From NCBI GenBank assembly GCA_963971535.1, contig OZ020585.1:160297933-160361932 (forward strand): DNA of 64,000 bases. Reading direction: 5' to 3'. How positions within the stretch are numbered: the first letter of the stretch is position 1; each line of letters starts with the position of its first letter. The DNA comes from Notolepis coatsorum. Lineage: Eukaryota > Chordata > Actinopteri > Aulopiformes > Paralepididae. Under the pieces are notes generated by a model that did not search any database, was not told the DNA's origin, and saw only the letters and a list, made by a program, of their open reading frames with translations. The translations under genes and the position numbers were made by a program. Shown in pieces: positions 22,640-33,384 of this stretch.

Positions 22640-23450
22640 TTGATATCATAGTTTAAGATAAGATGATATAAGATACAAATATTTCTTTATTGAGCCCCTT
22701 GGGGAAGTCCGGGTGTCATAGCAGCATGGGGGAGGGTGGAGAGGGGGTACAGGTATGGGCAGCCTAAATTCTTATCCCAACGCATGTTTGCTTCCGCGTT
22801 CGCGATTTGCGCTCTGATTGGCCACTGACGTTTCTGGTCGCGCCAATCGTGTGACGGCAAGTTCTTTCGCCGGTTAAGCTTAGGCACTCTTTCGAAGTTG
22901 GTTAAGGTTAGAGTGTGGATCGTAGGTAGTTTGCTGCTGGTTGAGGTGGAAATGGGCGCGTCACGCGATTGGGCGCACATGTCACATGACCAGAAACATC
23001 AGTGGCCAATCAGATCGCACCAGAAACGGCAGTGGCCAATCAGATTCGCAAAACGCGAACGCGGAAGCAAACATGCGTTGGGATAAGAATAGACGCGTAT
23101 GGGCAGGGTAATAGAAGAAAGACATAAATATAGGCAATAGATCTAAATATAGAAATATGAGGGGGGGGGGGGAATAAACAGTGTAAACAATATAATTAAC
23201 TCTGAATATAGAAATTAACATCAAGTCAAAGGTGCAGATGAGGGTCTGTAACCCTATCGGTTATATTATATGTTACAATAAATATAGGCAATAAAACATT
23301 TGAATCTGAATGTATATTATGAGTAAGAGTAAAAGTAAACAGTATACACAAGGTTCAGTATACACAAGGTACCCTAACTGGCATGATATACATCTTATGT
23401 TGTAGTCGGTGCAGGTTTTGGTGGTTCAGAGTCAGACATCCCTGACATTA
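22640..23450 (-). mobile_element. Interspersed repeat R1, inverted, split by a MITE
   Basis: The reverse complement of the R1 module: (ATAAG)n-like tail at 22645-22675, TTTATTGAGCCCCTTGGGG, GGTACAGGTATGGGCAG. It is interrupted, and continues at 23098 with TATGGGCAGGGTAATAGAAG ... CCCTATCGGTTATATTAT and GTAGTCGGTGCAGGTTTTGG near 23402. The 45400-45670 copy shows the unsplit order. Confidence 0.75.
22763..23097. mobile_element. Mutator-like MITE with long inverted repeats and 9-10 bp TSD
   Basis: Inverted repeats of about 70 bp: ATTCTTATCCCAACGCATGT...CTGATTGGCCACTG on the left, mirrored at 23020-23090 by CAGTGGCCAATCAGA...GCGTTGGGATAAGAAT. The target duplication GTATGGGCAG lies at 22753-22762 and 23097-23106, inside repeat R1, where uninterrupted copies show the empty site. 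Long TIRs plus a 9-10 bp TSD fit MULE elements. No transposase is encoded (about 335 bp). Confidence 0.8.
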
Positions 23451-23537
23451 TATCATGGTATAGCATGGGGGATACATGGCTGTTACCATGGCAACACTGT
23501 GGTAAATAATTTATTCACTGTAAAAACCATCACACTG

Positions 23538-23779
23538 GGGGAGCTCCAGTAGCTCACCGCGTACCTCGAACGCTATTTCGGCGTCGGGGACAACCGTGCG
23601 CGTCACGGATCTGGGGTAGCGAGTTCGACTCCCGGACAAGCCGTACTTTCTCAGAGTGTCTTTCCCCCCATCTATACCCACATTCAACCTGTTTCTGTCG
23701 GTCATACTTGACCAGGAAAAGCGATAAACGCGAAAAGAACCAGCTGACTGGTCAAAGTTAAAAAAAAAAAAAAAAAAAA
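23538..23779 (+). mobile_element. tRNA-derived SINE with A and B boxes, poly(A) tail and TSD
   Basis: The head starts GGGGAGCTCCAGTAGCTCAC. An A-box-like TAGCTCACCGCG lies at 23550-23561 and a B-box-like GAGTTCGACTCCC at 23621-23633. A tRNA-unrelated body and an A19 tail follow. A perfect 10-bp duplication CATCACACTG flanks it (23528-23537 and 23780-23789). Transcription would be by RNA polymerase III from the internal boxes. Confidence 0.85.
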
Positions 23780-23841
23780 CATCACACTGCCACGATACTT
23801 CTTCATAAGGGAGCACACACAGGGTAATTATGTGTAATACC

Positions 23842-24327
23842 CAGTTGTGGAAAGTAACTAAGTATTTTTACTCAAGTACTGTACTTAAGTACAAATTCGA
23901 GCTACTTGTACTCTATGTGAGTATTTCCATTTTAGGGAACTTTATACTTTTACTTCACTACATTTCAAGGGAAATATTGTACTTTTTACTCCACTACATT
24001 TATCTGAACCCATCAGTTACTAGTTACTTTGAAGAAAACTTCAAGAAGACGTAATCAGAGCAGCATAACTGGACCACATACCACTTTAACATGACCTTTA
24101 ATCAGAGCAGCATAACTGGACCACATACCACAACCTATAGAGGTCAATGGATACACAAACGGCATGTAGAATGTGTATTTTAACTTTAGATACGTAAGTA
24201 CATTCAATAGCAAATACTACTTTTACTTAAGTAGAATTTGAATGGAGGACTTTTACCAGAGTACTCATTTATCTGAGTATTTCTACTTTTACTTAGGTAA
24301 AGGAACTGTATACTTCTTCCACCACTG
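23842..24327. mobile_element. hAT-type MITE of the CAGTGGTGGAA family
   Basis: Ends CAGTTGTGGAAAGTAACTAA and, inverted, CAGTGGTGGAAGAAGTATAC, a terminus very common in fish. The 8-bp flanks GTAATACC and GTAATAAC differ by one base. The interior has (T/A)ACTTAAGTA-type inverted motifs and a 33-bp block (TAATCAGAGCAGCATAACTG...) duplicated at about 24050 and 24097. Confidence 0.85.
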
Positions 24328-24458
24328 GTAATAACATAGAAATAGCTTCATTACTGGGTAATGACAAGTAATCATATGGAATTATGGAGGATGAGTGCAT
24401 TCTCAGGTGTAGGCTTAACTACTTGTCATTACCAGATACTATACCAGATGTATGTTAA

Positions 24459-24709
24459 ATGGTAAATGGCTGCATTTATATAGCGCTTTTATCCAAAGCA
24501 CTTTAGAATTTGTTCCTCACATTTCACCCATTCACTCACACATTCACACACTGACAGTGGAGGCAACCATGCAAGGTGCCAACCTGCTCATCAGGAGCAA
24601 TTAGGGGTTAAGTGTCTTGCTCAAGGACACTTCAACATGCTGCCCGGGAGGAGCGGGAATTGAACTGGGAACCAGACGACTGCTCTACCTCCTGAGCCAC
24701 TGTCGCCCC
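24459..24709 (-). mobile_element. tRNA-derived SINE (V-SINE-like), minus strand
   Basis: On the - strand the head reads GGGGCGACAGTGGCTCAGGA, GGTAGAGCAGTCGTCTGG and CAGTTCAATTCCC (A and B boxes). The conserved body TGTCCTTGAGCAAGACACTT follows, and it ends in GCGCTATATAAATGCAGCCA. A short TGTTAA flanks both sides. A second copy is at 51951-52211. The family name is tentative. Confidence 0.75.
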
Positions 24710-24715
24710 TGTTAA

Positions 24716-25339
24716 TGTTATTATACCATTCTCCTACACAGAGAGTTGGATGATGTTCCACTACATTCCTCTGTCAAACATCTCTGTCCAAATTGTTTCC
24801 TATTCTTGTATGATTTCCCCTTAATATATTGAATAAATAATATTATTGTTACCCCCCATTTAGTCTCTTTTATAAATAAGAACCAAAAGTAGTTGAAAAA
24901 GGTTAAATAATTTAATTTCACGGTGTCCAGCCTTGTTTATTCACTGTGTCCATGGAAACGATGATGAACGCAGCCATAAAGGTATATGGTTTCCTTGTGC
25001 AGGAAAGATAGTCTATTTACTTTTCTAATAACTACATCACTGCATAATTAATAAATGTTCAGACAAGCTTTGTGGTTATTGTGTATGCACCAAATTAAAA
25101 GTTAGAGCTGAATTTTCTTTCAAACTAATTTGGTTGTGGAATATCCAGATTATGTCTCTCTTAGGCAGAGTGTGTAGCAGACTGTGAAGTACAGGCGTAG
25201 AGACGGTTCTGCGTAGCAGTGTGTTGTTACACAGTAATTAGTCATTTGTACGGTAATGAGAAGCCCTACCTAGTCTCCTCCCAATTCTTGCCTTCAAGTA
25301 CAAGTTGCCAGTATTACATGGGCAAAAATGTAATGAACA
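24716..25339. other. Unrecognised non-coding stretch
   Basis: AT-rich unique sequence; no gene or repeat identified. Confidence 0.4.
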
Positions 25340-26032
25340 GAGTTGAGTATGTGTTATTACATTATAGTATGTTATTATATTATGTGTTATTATATTATAG
25401 TATGTTATTATATTATATGATATGTTATTATATTATAGTATGTGATTATATTATAGTGTGTTATTATATTATATTATGTGTTATTAGATTATAGTATGTG
25501 TTATTAGATTATATTATGTGTTATCATATACATTTCTAATGTCATTATATTACATTATGTGTTATAACTTATTATATTATAGTATGTTATTATATAATAG
25601 TATGTGTTATTATATTATAGTATGTTATTATATTATGCGTTATTATAATATGGTATGTGTTATTATATTACATTATGTGTTATTATAGTATGGTATGTGT
25701 TATAATATTATAGTATGTTATTATATTATGTGTTATTATATTATAGTATGTATTATTATATTATATTATGTGTTATTATATTATAGTATGTGTTATTATA
25801 TTATATTATGTATTATTATAGTATGTGTTATTATATTATATTATGTATTATTATATTATAGTGTGTTATTATATTATGTGTTATTTATTATAGTATGTTA
25901 TTATATTATATTATGTGTTATTATATTGTATTATGTGTTATTATAGTATGTGTTATATTATATTATGAGTTATTATATTATGTGTTATTATATTATAGTA
26001 TGTGTTATTATATTATAGTATGTTATTATATT
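25340..26032. repeat. AT-rich minisatellite, left part (GTTATTATATTATAGTAT units)
   Basis: Imperfect units of about 13-20 bp made of GTTATTATATTAT and AGTAT/ATGT. The same array resumes at 38490, so the 12.4 kb between is an insertion. Confidence 0.93.
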
Positions 26033-26096
26033 TTCTTTTTTGATCAAATCTTTTTTATTTTATTTTCAAACATGAAACAAAACATAATCACAACAC

Positions 26097-26191
<95 letters not shown>

Positions 26192-26658
26192 ATAAAAAGA
26201 CATCCCAAGACATTAACTTAACACAACAATGACTAGACAATAATTTAGACAGACCATACAGTTATCGTCCCGAGCCCCTTCCATCACCACCCACCGCAGC
26301 CACGATCCCCAACCCTTGAGGGCCCGAGTCCGGCACCCCAGCGAGTCAAAGCATCATGCCTCTTTAACACCACAACTCGCAGAGGCCCCAAACCAGGCCC
26401 CACCCCCACCCCGAGCCTGTGACCCTCCAACCCAAAGCGGCCCAGAACACATACATAACCAGTTATACAAGAACACCAAAAAACGGGGGGCGGAGCCAGG
26501 CGTTCATGGGGTGAGACGTGTTTCACGGGAGCTCCCTATTATCGTGCGGAAAACACTGTCACCCCACTAGTCTTTATTTTATTTTTATTTGTTATTGGTC
26601 TTTTTGTTGAGTGGTCGAGCATCTACTACTTTCATCGACCTTTTTTCAACTTTTCACG

Positions 26659-27549
26659 ATGTCGAAGGGAACCAGAGCCATGAACGCTACAGCCGACAAA
26701 ATGGCACCGAGCCCGTCCTCACTTTCGCCTGAGATAAGTGAAATTCTCTCGGTCGTGACCAAACTCCATGCGGAATTTGAGGTACGCTTCGCTGATGCAC
26801 AAATGAAAGCGCAGGCGGAACTTTTTGATACCTTCCATCGGGCAATGTCGGAGGAAATCAGGCTGGCTGTAGGTCCGTTGAGAGAAAAGATGGAGTCGCT
26901 ACATGCTGCCGCCGCAGCTAACGCTAAAGAACTAGCTTCGCTAACGGTTGAGGCCTCTCGACAGGGCGAGAGGGTGGAGGGTCTGGAGTGTTCCCTGCTG
27001 GCTAGGCAGGCTGACGTCGCCAAATTACAGTCGGTAATTGCGGAAATGCAGTCCAGGGAGAGACGATACAACATCAGGATTGTCGGTGTACCGGAGGGCA
27101 GTGAGGGAGGACGTCTCTCGGAGAACATGCCGGAGCTGCTGCAGAAAATACTGGGGAAAGATGTTCTTCCCGACCCGCCCTTATGTGAATTGGCCTACAG
27201 AGCGGGCAAGACCAGTCCTGATGTGAGCAAGGAGCCGAGGCCCATCATTGTCAAGCTAAACAGGCTACAGCAGAGAGAACTCATCATGCGGTCGGCCCGG
27301 GCCAGAAGGGGGGATCTGGGTCTCGACAATCACAAAGTGGCCATTTTCGAGGACTTCACACCGGAGGTTCAGGCACAGAGGGGCGAATACAAACTGGTCA
27401 TGGCCAAGCTATGGAAACTGGGCTTGAGGCCTACGCTATTCGCCCCCGCAAGATTGTCTGTGCTATGTAAGGGCGATGACCGTCGCTCATTTTGGTCGTT
27501 GGCCAAAGCGGAGGAATATCTCGGGGGGTTGGTCGAGACGGTGGCTTGA
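26659..27549 (+). CDS. LINE ORF1 protein (element A), intact
   Basis: Encodes 296 residues from ATG at 26659 (MSKGTRAMNATADKM) to TGA at 27547; an upstream in-frame extension lacks an ATG start. Residues about 25-145 are helical and heptad-rich, as in the trimerising coiled coil of L1 ORF1p. RRYNIRIVGVPEGSEG near 152-167 opens an RRM-like RNA-binding domain. ELAYRAG near 195 and a C-terminal domain ending LSVLCKGDDRRSFWSLAKAE follow. Members of this family coat the LINE RNA as a chaperone in the ribonucleoprotein. The frame is open throughout, unlike ORF2 of the same element. Confidence 0.85.
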   Translation: MSKGTRAMNATADKMAPSPSSLSPEISEILSVVTKLHAEFEVRFADAQMKAQAELFDTFHRAMSEEIRLAVGPLREKMESLHAAAAANAKELASLTVEASRQGERVEGLECSLLARQADVAKLQSVIAEMQSRERRYNIRIVGVPEGSEGGRLSENMPELLQKILGKDVLPDPPLCELAYRAGKTSPDVSKEPRPIIVKLNRLQQRELIMRSARARRGDLGLDNHKVAIFEDFTPEVQAQRGEYKLVMAKLWKLGLRPTLFAPARLSVLCKGDDRRSFWSLAKAEEYLGGLVETVA

Positions 27550-29068
27550 TAGCTTTGTCGGGTGAGTGGCTTGGCGTTGTAGACCTAAATACATTGTTAG
27601 GGCGGACTACTCACAATTGCTTGTTATCAGGCCCAGACAGGCTAACTACCAGCTGCCTATCCGAGCTCTATGGAGGCTAACGAGCTAACTGAACAATGTA
27701 CAATGACAGATTCTAGCGTGCTAGCCGGATTCATCACTAGCTTACGCGCTGGCCTCGGGCTGGCTAGCGGGCTGCGTCTATCGTCTGCGCCGTGACATTC
27801 GAGACCCGTTAATGTTTACGTATTTTGGTTGCTGTTGCTGTTCAAAGTGACATTGGTTTGCACAATTCAATGGTGATCGGGTCCTTAACTAACTTCTTGT
27901 ATGCTTTTATTTTTATATCCAGGATGTTTTGAGCTTTGGGCTCCAATAGTAGAAGGTCGGTTGAATATACATATACAATATATGATAACAGGTTGGGTCG
28001 GGTATAGCTTTGCTTGCACTCTGGCCATAACCCTCTTTTCCTTTTCTTCTTAGTGTCGCTGTTTTCATGTCATCTGTATGCGCGATTTAAATGTGATCCG
28101 ATTCTGCCTTAGACAATCTGCTGGTATGCTTTAATTTAATTTTGTTTTGAATTTTCCTTTACCCATTTATGCTATGACGTTGCAACATTGATACGCAGAC
28201 TCTGAGGTAGATGGTTACAGGGTTGATGTTGAGTTATTATATAATAATGGCTATTTTTTCCATTATAGTTGTCTCATGTTAGGGCCAAGGCTCACGGTGG
28301 TTCTCGACCGAATATACATACAAAATATATGATAACAGGTTGGGTCAGGTTTAGCTTTGCTTGCACTTTAGCCATAACCCTCTTTCCTTTTCTTCTTATT
28401 GTCGCTGTTTTAATGACATCTGTATGCGCAATTTAACTAAGATCCGATCCTGCCTTAGACTATCTGCTGGTATGCTTTAATTTGATTTTGTTTTGAATTT
28501 TCCTTTATCCATTTATGCTATAACGTTGCGCCATTGATACGCAGACTCGGTAGTAGATGATCACAGGGTTGATGTTGAGTTATATAATAATGACTATACT
28601 TCCATTATAGTTGTCTCGTGTTAGAGCCAAGGCTCACGGTGGTTTTCGACCGATATCTTTATTGAGATTAATTTTTATTTTTATTTGTGTTTATTGGACT
28701 AGTGGGGGTTTAATCAGGGGTTTATCTAGAGGGGGGTCGGAGTGGAGAGCGTCTTATTGGATCCATGACTCCAGTGGGTAATGAGAGGAAGATGACCATC
28801 CTCAGTGGATGGGGCATAGGGAGGGGTTTGGAGAGTGGGTATAGGAGGGTTAATAATAGGACGGGTGGGTTAGGGTTTAGAGTAGAAGGAGGGTGGGTTG
28901 TAACTGGGGTGGTATTGTTCTGTGTTTTATGTACTGTTGTCTTATATGTGTGTGATTGTTCCTCCTCTGAACTCCTGAGATTGACCGTCTGGGCCCGCCT
29001 GGATCAGCGCCTCGAGCCTCAGCCTAGCTGCACTGGTATGTTCTCTACGCATTTAGACAAAGTCGACC
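27550..29068 (+). other. Inter-ORF spacer of element A with a 346-bp tandem duplication
   Basis: No open frame. A block of about 346 bp, beginning GAATATACAT near 27963 and again near 28309, is present twice in tandem (to about 28652) at roughly 90 percent identity by eye. Each copy holds ATGATAACAGGTTGGGTC, TAGCTTTGCTTGCACT and GGCTCACGGTGGTT. A 1.5-kb spacer is long for an L1-type LINE. It could hold a promoter or a translation-initiation element for ORF2; that is inference. Confidence 0.75.
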
Positions 29069-32000
29069 ATGGCTAAATTGAATATTTTAATTTGGAACGC
29101 TGGGGGTCTTAACGCCCCTCACAAGCGTGCCAGTGTCCTTTGGTTATTGAAGAGAAGAAATATTGACATTGCTCTCCTTAGTGAGACGCATTTATTGGTA
29201 GGTGATGTGTCAAGGCTGGCAAATCGACAATATCATGTTATCTCCTCATCCTCAGCCGATGATAAGACGAAAAAGGAGTCGTCATAGTTACAAGACATAA
29301 CCTTGATATCAAAGTCCTGGACGTGTGGTCGGACACGGAGGGAAGGATTACTATAGCAAAAGTTGAGTTCTCTCATAGGAAGATGGCAATAATAGCATTG
29401 TATGCCCCTAACACATTTGATTCAGCGTTCTATAATACAATCACGAAGAATTTGTTGGAACTTACTGGATACGCTCTCATTGTGGGTGGCGATTTTAATG
29501 CGTGCTGGGATGCGGAGATGGATAGGTCCGGGTCCTCTGAAACAAGCGACCAACAACGGTCCTCTAAGGCCCTCAGGATGTGGGCCCAGGACACTGGGCT
29601 CACAGACCTATGGCGCATATCCAATCCCACCCTCAAGGATTACTCTCACCTGTCAGCCAGACACAAAACCTTCTCTCGAATAGACTATGCATTCGCGTCC
29701 CTTAATATGTTTGATAGTTTCGACGTCTCATTGGTTCCCCTGGCTCTCTCGGACCACAAGGGGATTTTCCTTACGGCAACCTTTGGCAGGCTCTCCAAGA
29801 GAGAGCTCCCAGATGGCATTTTAACTCAACCTTGTTAAAGAACGATGATTTCTGTTCTGAGTTCAGGAGTAAACTAGCTGAATTCTTGCAGATCAACGTT
29901 GGCACGGTCGAAGACCCTAGGGTCCTGTGGAACGCATTGAAAGGATTTATCAGGGGTCATGTCACACTTTTCGCCTCCAATTTGCGAAAATCCCGGTCAA
30001 AAAAACTAGAAGGACTGGAAACATTATATGCGGACCTATACGCATCCTTGCAAACTAACTATAGTGAACGACTAAACACACAACGTAAGATAGTCAAGAA
30101 AGAAATAAACTCCATACTTAAACAACAGTCTGAGTTCTTGATACATAGGACAAGACAAAATTACTACTTTCACGGCTCCAGGCCTAGCCATCTATTGGCA
30201 ATGAAAATACGCTCGAGTGATAATTTCTCGGATATCCCCTCGATCAAGACGAGACAGGGTACAGTCACTACTGATTCGAAAAAGATCAACGACACTTTTA
30301 AAGAGTTTTACTCACAGTTATATAGCTCAGAGGTTAATCTCGACGACTCTAAATTTGAATCGTTCATTGGCGGGCTTGAGATACCCCACATTTCTGAGGA
30401 AGAGGCCAAGGAACTGGGGAAACCGATCACTCTTATGGAATTGAGGGAGACGATTGCTGAAATGCAGAGGGGTAAGGCACCAGGCTGGGATGGTATTCCA
30501 CCCGAGGTGTATTTAGCTTTCTGGGACCAACTGGGTCCATTGATGCTCGATATGATCAATTATGCTATCGAACAAGGGGAGTTCTCAAGAGATGTCAACA
30601 TGGCGTTGATTTCCTTACTTCTCAAGAAGGACAAAGATCCCAATGATTGTGGTAGCTATAGGCCCTTGAGTCTTCTCGGGGCCGATTTAAAAGTGTTTGC
30701 CAAGGTGCTGGCCCGCCGCCTGCAGAGATTTATGACGGTATTGGTACACTGCGATCAAACTGGTTTTATCCCGGGGCGCCTGGCTGCAGATAATCTTAGG
30801 AGGCTGTTGCATGTAATCGATAACAGTAAAGACAATACAGCTCCATCCACAGTTCTGTCTTTGGATGCCATGAAGGCGTTTGACAGACTTGAGTGGTCAT
30901 ACCTGTGGAAGGTACTTGAGGTTATGGGTCTTGGAAAGAGTTTTATTCATATGATTAAAGTCTTGTATGCCTCGCCGTCTGCGATGATACTGACAGGCAA
31001 AAACTGTTCCACACTCTTTCCAGTCTCCAGATCTTCTAGACAGGGTTGTCCTCTGAGCCCAGGACTGTTCGCGCTTTCCCTCGAACCATTGGCCCAATTT
31101 ATTAGGCAATCGGAGGACATCGTCCCCATAATGGTCAATAATACTCCACACAAAATTGCTCTCTATGCGGATGACCTGCTGATTTTTATGGACGACCCCT
31201 CCCGGTCGGCCACAAAATTATTGGGAATAATCGACGACTTTGGTAAAATGTCAGGCTTTAAGATTAACTGGAACAAATCAGCCTGCCTACCTCTTAATGA
31301 GCTGGCCAAGGCGGTACGACTACCAGCTGATATCCCCATAGTAGAACATTTTAAATACTTGGGCATAGAGATATTCCCCACGCTGAATCAAACTACTAAG
31401 TACAACTTCACGGGTACTTATGATAAAATACGTCAGGATCTAGACAGGTGGTCGTCCCTTCCTAACTCCTTACAAGCCCGGGCTTCCATAATCAAAATGA
31501 ACGTCCTGCCTAGGATACATTTTGTTAGCTCAATGCTCCCCCTGCCCCCCCCCCAATAGACCACTGGTATCTAAGTTTATCTGGAATAACAAACGCCCGA
31601 GAATCAAAAGGGCTACTACTCAACGTAGGAAACAAGATGGTGGCCTCGCAATCCCTGATTTTAAGCTTTATTTCTGGTCCTTCTCACTGAGACCTCTGAT
31701 GTGCTGGCTAGACCCTGTAGATGCTGTATCTTGGCGCTCCTTAGAAGCGGCGGCGGTCTCACCGCTAAGATTGCAGGATGTGGTGTACTCCACTGTCTCT
31801 ATTTCGAAATGCCGGCTGAGGTATGGACCGATCATAACTCACGTGATCCAAACGTGGCGTAATGTACAAAGGTCGTGTGGGGTTAAATGCCCATGGCACC
31901 TGGACTCTCCAATTTTTAATAACCAGCAATTACTTGTTGGGCACAAGCCGGTTAATATTCCTCAATGGCAAAGGAGGGGAGTTCATACTCTGGAGGATAT

Positions 32001-32826
32001 TTATGATAAGAACGGCCTCCGTGCGTTTCAGGACTTAAGAGAATTTTATGATCTTCCCGGCGAGTCCTTCTTTCTTTACCTTCAACTAAGGTCAGCACTG
32101 AGGGCGCATGGCGTACCGTAGGCTCAAGCTTTGCACCCACACCCCTTCCTCAGGCTCATAGTGGACAGGACGACATCCAGAGGGTTTGTCTCAGACTTTT
32201 ATACGCTCTTAATTCAATCCACGTATAAAAATGTATCATTGGATACAATCTGGCATGTGGATATCCCGGAGTTGGACCCCGAGTTTGACTGGGATGATGT
32301 TTGGGCAAATGTGGCATTATCTTCCCGCAACCCCAATCACCAGCAAATTAATTTGAATTATATTCATAGGACCTATCTTACACCTAGGAAGCTATTTGCT
32401 ATGGGCCTGATAACCGACTCTCAGTGCACTTTGTGCTCTCAAAAGGCCACTGGCACTTATATGCATATGTATTGGGATTGCCCACCAGTGGCCCGCTTCT
32501 GGAGGTCAATAACGGACAAACTTTCAGATCTGTGTGGCTTAACTATCCCATTCACAGCTGTTACGCTACTCCTGAACGATATAACGACACTACCTGCATC
32601 CGTTCAACTAAAAAGGGTTGTCCTAGCGGGTGTCACAGCAGCGAAGAAGCTAATAGCAATGAGATGGAAGGAGCCTGAGAAGCTTACAGTGATTAACTGG
32701 TCCCTAACACTATTGGATGTGATTTATCTTGAGATATCCACGGCGCGGGTGATTGGGGTGGGACAGGCAGGTATTGACCTGTGGTTTGCAGCAGCCGAAA
32801 AGGTCAGGACCGCCGTGTGCGGCTGA
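29069..32826 (+). pseudogene. LINE ORF2 (element A): endonuclease and reverse transcriptase, few lesions
   Basis: APE-type endonuclease at 29069-29815: WNAGGLNAPHKR, LLSETHL, ALYAPN, VGGDFNACWD, RIDYAFAS and SDHKGI. Reverse transcriptase at 29832-31550: [61 protein letters not shown] and the catalytic ALYADDLL. The C-terminal domain to 32826 has CTLCSQKATGTYMHMYWDC, a C-x2-C-x9-H-x4-C motif. Four lesions break it: single-base shifts near 29272 (A run), near 29815 and near 31548 (C run), and TAG at 32119-32121. Otherwise about 1,250 codons would be continuous. The shifts in homopolymers could be sequencing errors or genuine decay. Confidence 0.9.
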
Positions 32827-33384
32827 GCGGGGTTGAGGTGCGTGTTCGGGTGAGTCCGGTGGTCTCTTGGGAGGGGGAGGAGGAAATGTTTTGTCTGTCT
32901 TGTCTTTTGTCTTGTCCTCTTGAGTTTAGCTGGGGATTTTATGGGGGGGCAGCTATTTAACTATTTCTTCACTGTTTGGTCACTTTTACACGGTCTCTGT
33001 GAGTCTATGGAACACCTCTACAGGTTTTTGTTTTTTCATGAAGGTTCATTGCTCTGTTTTCGGGTCGTGTTCTCAAAAAGTGGTCCTTGTGGTGAATTGG
33101 AGATGTACGTTTTATTAATATAAGGTCACACAGCCGGGAATCGGGGCTGAACACTGGGAAAGACCATTTATTAGATAGTACCCCTTGGATTTAAAATTTA
33201 GAAGGTTGAACTCTGTTTTCTTTTCTCTTTGTCTGTATAAATTGTTATTCTGTATTATTATTGTTTTTGTTATTTTCTTGTGAAGTTCTATGTATTGTGA
33301 TTGTGTTTAATGTGTTGTCTTGTTTCATGTGAATAATAATTAAAAAAGAAAATTATCAAAAAAAAAACAAGAACACCAAAAAAC

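Larger units (their letters stand above)
26485..33366 (+). mobile_element. Near full-length L1/Tx1-like LINE (element A) nested in element B
   Basis: It is flanked by a perfect 18-bp duplication ACAAGAACACCAAAAAAC (26467-26484 and 33367-33384). It starts with GGGGGGCGGAGCCAGGCG, contains ORF1, a 1.5-kb spacer and ORF2, and ends in TTAAAAAAGAAAATTATC plus poly(A). At 6,882 bp it has both ends. It interrupts the 3' region of element B on the opposite strand, so it is the younger of the two. Confidence 0.93.

Noticed and set aside
22763-23097. Pre-miRNA or structural RNA hairpin
   Set aside because: The inverted repeat is explained by transposon termini with a target duplication.
24459-24709. 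Functional tRNA gene
   Set aside because: tRNA-like boxes are present, but the body and second copy at 51951 show it is a SINE and no cloverleaf closes.
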